From assembly GCA_010092805.1 (NCBI GenBank), contig JAADYY010000353.1, forward strand, positions 1-8,376: 8,376 nt of DNA. Reading direction: 5' to 3'. Positions 7,754 to 8,376 of the stretch are shown in pieces. The first letter of the stretch is position 1. Every line of letters starts with the position of its first letter. A model generated the notes under the pieces. That model had not been told where the DNA came from. It made no database searches and was given only the letters and a program-made list of their open reading frames with translations. This DNA comes from Chloroflexota bacterium. Its GTDB lineage: Bacteria; Chloroflexota; Anaerolineae; Aggregatilineales; Phototrophicaceae. The translations under genes were made by a program, and so were the position numbers.

Positions 7754-7782
7754 AGGATAAGCCAAGCAGCAGCGATTCGCAA
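7754..7782 (-). promoter_or_regulatory. Possible weak promoter for the glycosyltransferase
   Basis: On the minus strand TTGCGA (7782-7777, four of six matches to TTGACA) is followed after exactly 17 nt by TATCCT (7759-7754, four of six matches to TATAAT). It lies in the 81-nt gap between ddl and the GTG start. Such matches arise often by chance, and readthrough from ddl is an equal alternative. Confidence 0.28.
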
Positions 7783-7797
7783 ACATGCTGACCTGCA

Positions 7798-8376
7798 TCA
7801 ATCATCGCTGGCCGCTTCGCCTGTCCGCACCGAGGCCGACTTCGTCCCTTTGATTCCCTTCAGGCCGCGCGCTGCGGTCACAGAGATCAAGTTCGTTTGA
7901 TAATTATAGGTGTTGCGGCGTTTCTCGGCGTGGGCGTCGCGGGCCAGGCGCACCAGCTCATCGACGACCGCACCCGGTGAAAGGCCGCTCGCCTGCCACA
8001 AATAGAACGCCAGCGAGCCGGGCATGGTGTTCAGTTCGTTGAGGTAGATTTCGTTTTGATCGGGCCGCACCAGAAAATCGATGCGCGCAGTGCCGCAGCC
8101 ACCGACGCCACGAAACGCCGAGATTGCCAGTTCTTGAATCCGCGCTGCCAGCGCAGGCTCAAGCGGGGCAGGCAGCAGCCGATCTGCGCTTTTCATGCCT
8201 TCACTGCCGCGCAGATACTTTTCTTCATACGTCAGGAATTGCTGCCACGAGACGGGTTGCTCCAGGGCCGACGCGCGGATCGTTGCGCCGCAGCCGAGCA
8301 CCGCGCAGTTAATCTCGATGCAGTCGGTGACCGCGCTTTCGACCAGAATCCGGCCATCCAAGTTTGTCGCCACATC
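7798..8376 (-). CDS. ddl: D-alanine-D-alanine ligase family ATP-grasp enzyme, C-terminal part (5' partial)
   Basis: The enzyme joins two D-alanines using ATP to make the terminal dipeptide of peptidoglycan precursors in the cytoplasm. The gene runs off the right edge. A GTG at 8373 is an internal codon, and the frame is open to 8376. About 190 residues of the C-terminal ATP-grasp lobe are seen. Counting from that GTG, ILVESAV (9-15) is the strand that carries nucleotide contacts and EINCAVLG (20-27) follows. ARIDFLV (96-102) supplies the metal ligand D99. ELNTMPG (113-119) supplies E113 and N115, the second metal pair. SGLSPGAVVDELVRLA (129-144) closes the domain. A tail of about 35 residues, containing GLKGIKGTK (170-178), extends past the catalytic fold. 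The stop is TGA at 7800-7798. A related D-Ala-D-X ligase cannot be excluded because the specificity loop and N-terminal lobe are not fully visible. Confidence 0.9.
   Translation of the reverse strand, partial: DVATNLDGRILVESAVTDCIEINCAVLGCGATIRASALEQPVSWQQFLTYEEKYLRGSEGMKSADRLLPAPLEPALAARIQELAISAFRGVGGCGTARIDFLVRPDQNEIYLNELNTMPGSLAFYLWQASGLSPGAVVDELVRLARDAHAEKRRNTYNYQTNLISVTAARGLKGIKGTKSASVRTGEAASDD

Noticed and set aside
1..8376. Search for CRISPR arrays, tRNA or rRNA genes, transposon ends and phage or defence genes
   Set aside because: No regularly spaced repeats, cloverleaf-like segments, terminal inverted repeats or transposase motifs were seen by eye. Coding genes fill nearly all of the window.

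Overview
This is a gene-dense, GC-rich bacterial chromosomal segment. It carries six protein genes, two of them cut by the window edges. No RNA gene, insertion sequence, CRISPR array or phage signature was seen. The longest non-coding gap is about 80 nt. The gene families are core cell-envelope and housekeeping functions. The FtsK and the D-Ala-D-Ala ligase resemble those I recall from Chloroflexota (Anaerolineae-like bacteria), but that placement is a low-confidence inference from memory and not a search result.

Layout. The left part is on the + strand. The motor half of an FtsK/SpoIIIE DNA translocase (1-1926, start off the left edge) is followed after 5 nt by a full-length family GH31 glycosidase (1932-4379). 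The ribosome binding site of the glycosidase lies inside the last codons of ftsK, so the two are probably co-transcribed and possibly translationally coupled. The rest is on the - strand. In transcription order it holds the C-terminal half of a D-alanine-D-alanine ligase (7798 to the right edge), a membrane-bound GT2 glycosyltransferase (6142-7716), an S4-domain 23S/16S rRNA pseudouridine synthase (5125-6066), and a PlsC-type acyltransferase (4376-5128). The last two genes overlap by ATGA. The GH31 and plsC genes converge and their stop codons overlap by 4 nt.

How they fit together. The ligase makes the dipeptide end of peptidoglycan precursors. The glycosyltransferase probably builds or exports a surface polysaccharide or glycolipid. 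PlsC makes phosphatidic acid for membranes. FtsK clears the chromosome from the division septum. The pseudouridine synthase modifies rRNA, and the GH31 enzyme most likely cleaves alpha-glucosides in the cytoplasm. They form a loose growth and envelope neighbourhood and not one pathway.

Regulation visible in sequence. A perfect TATAAT lies upstream of the pseudouridine synthase in the only AT-rich patch. A weaker promoter candidate lies between ddl and the glycosyltransferase. A strong AGGAGA moves the likely start of the glycosyltransferase to a GTG at 7716. I found no convincing evidence of a previously undescribed system here. The points worth a second look are modest: variant catalytic motifs in the GH31 and GT2 enzymes, the ftsK-GH31 coupling, terminator-free convergent ends, and the ddl-GT junction.
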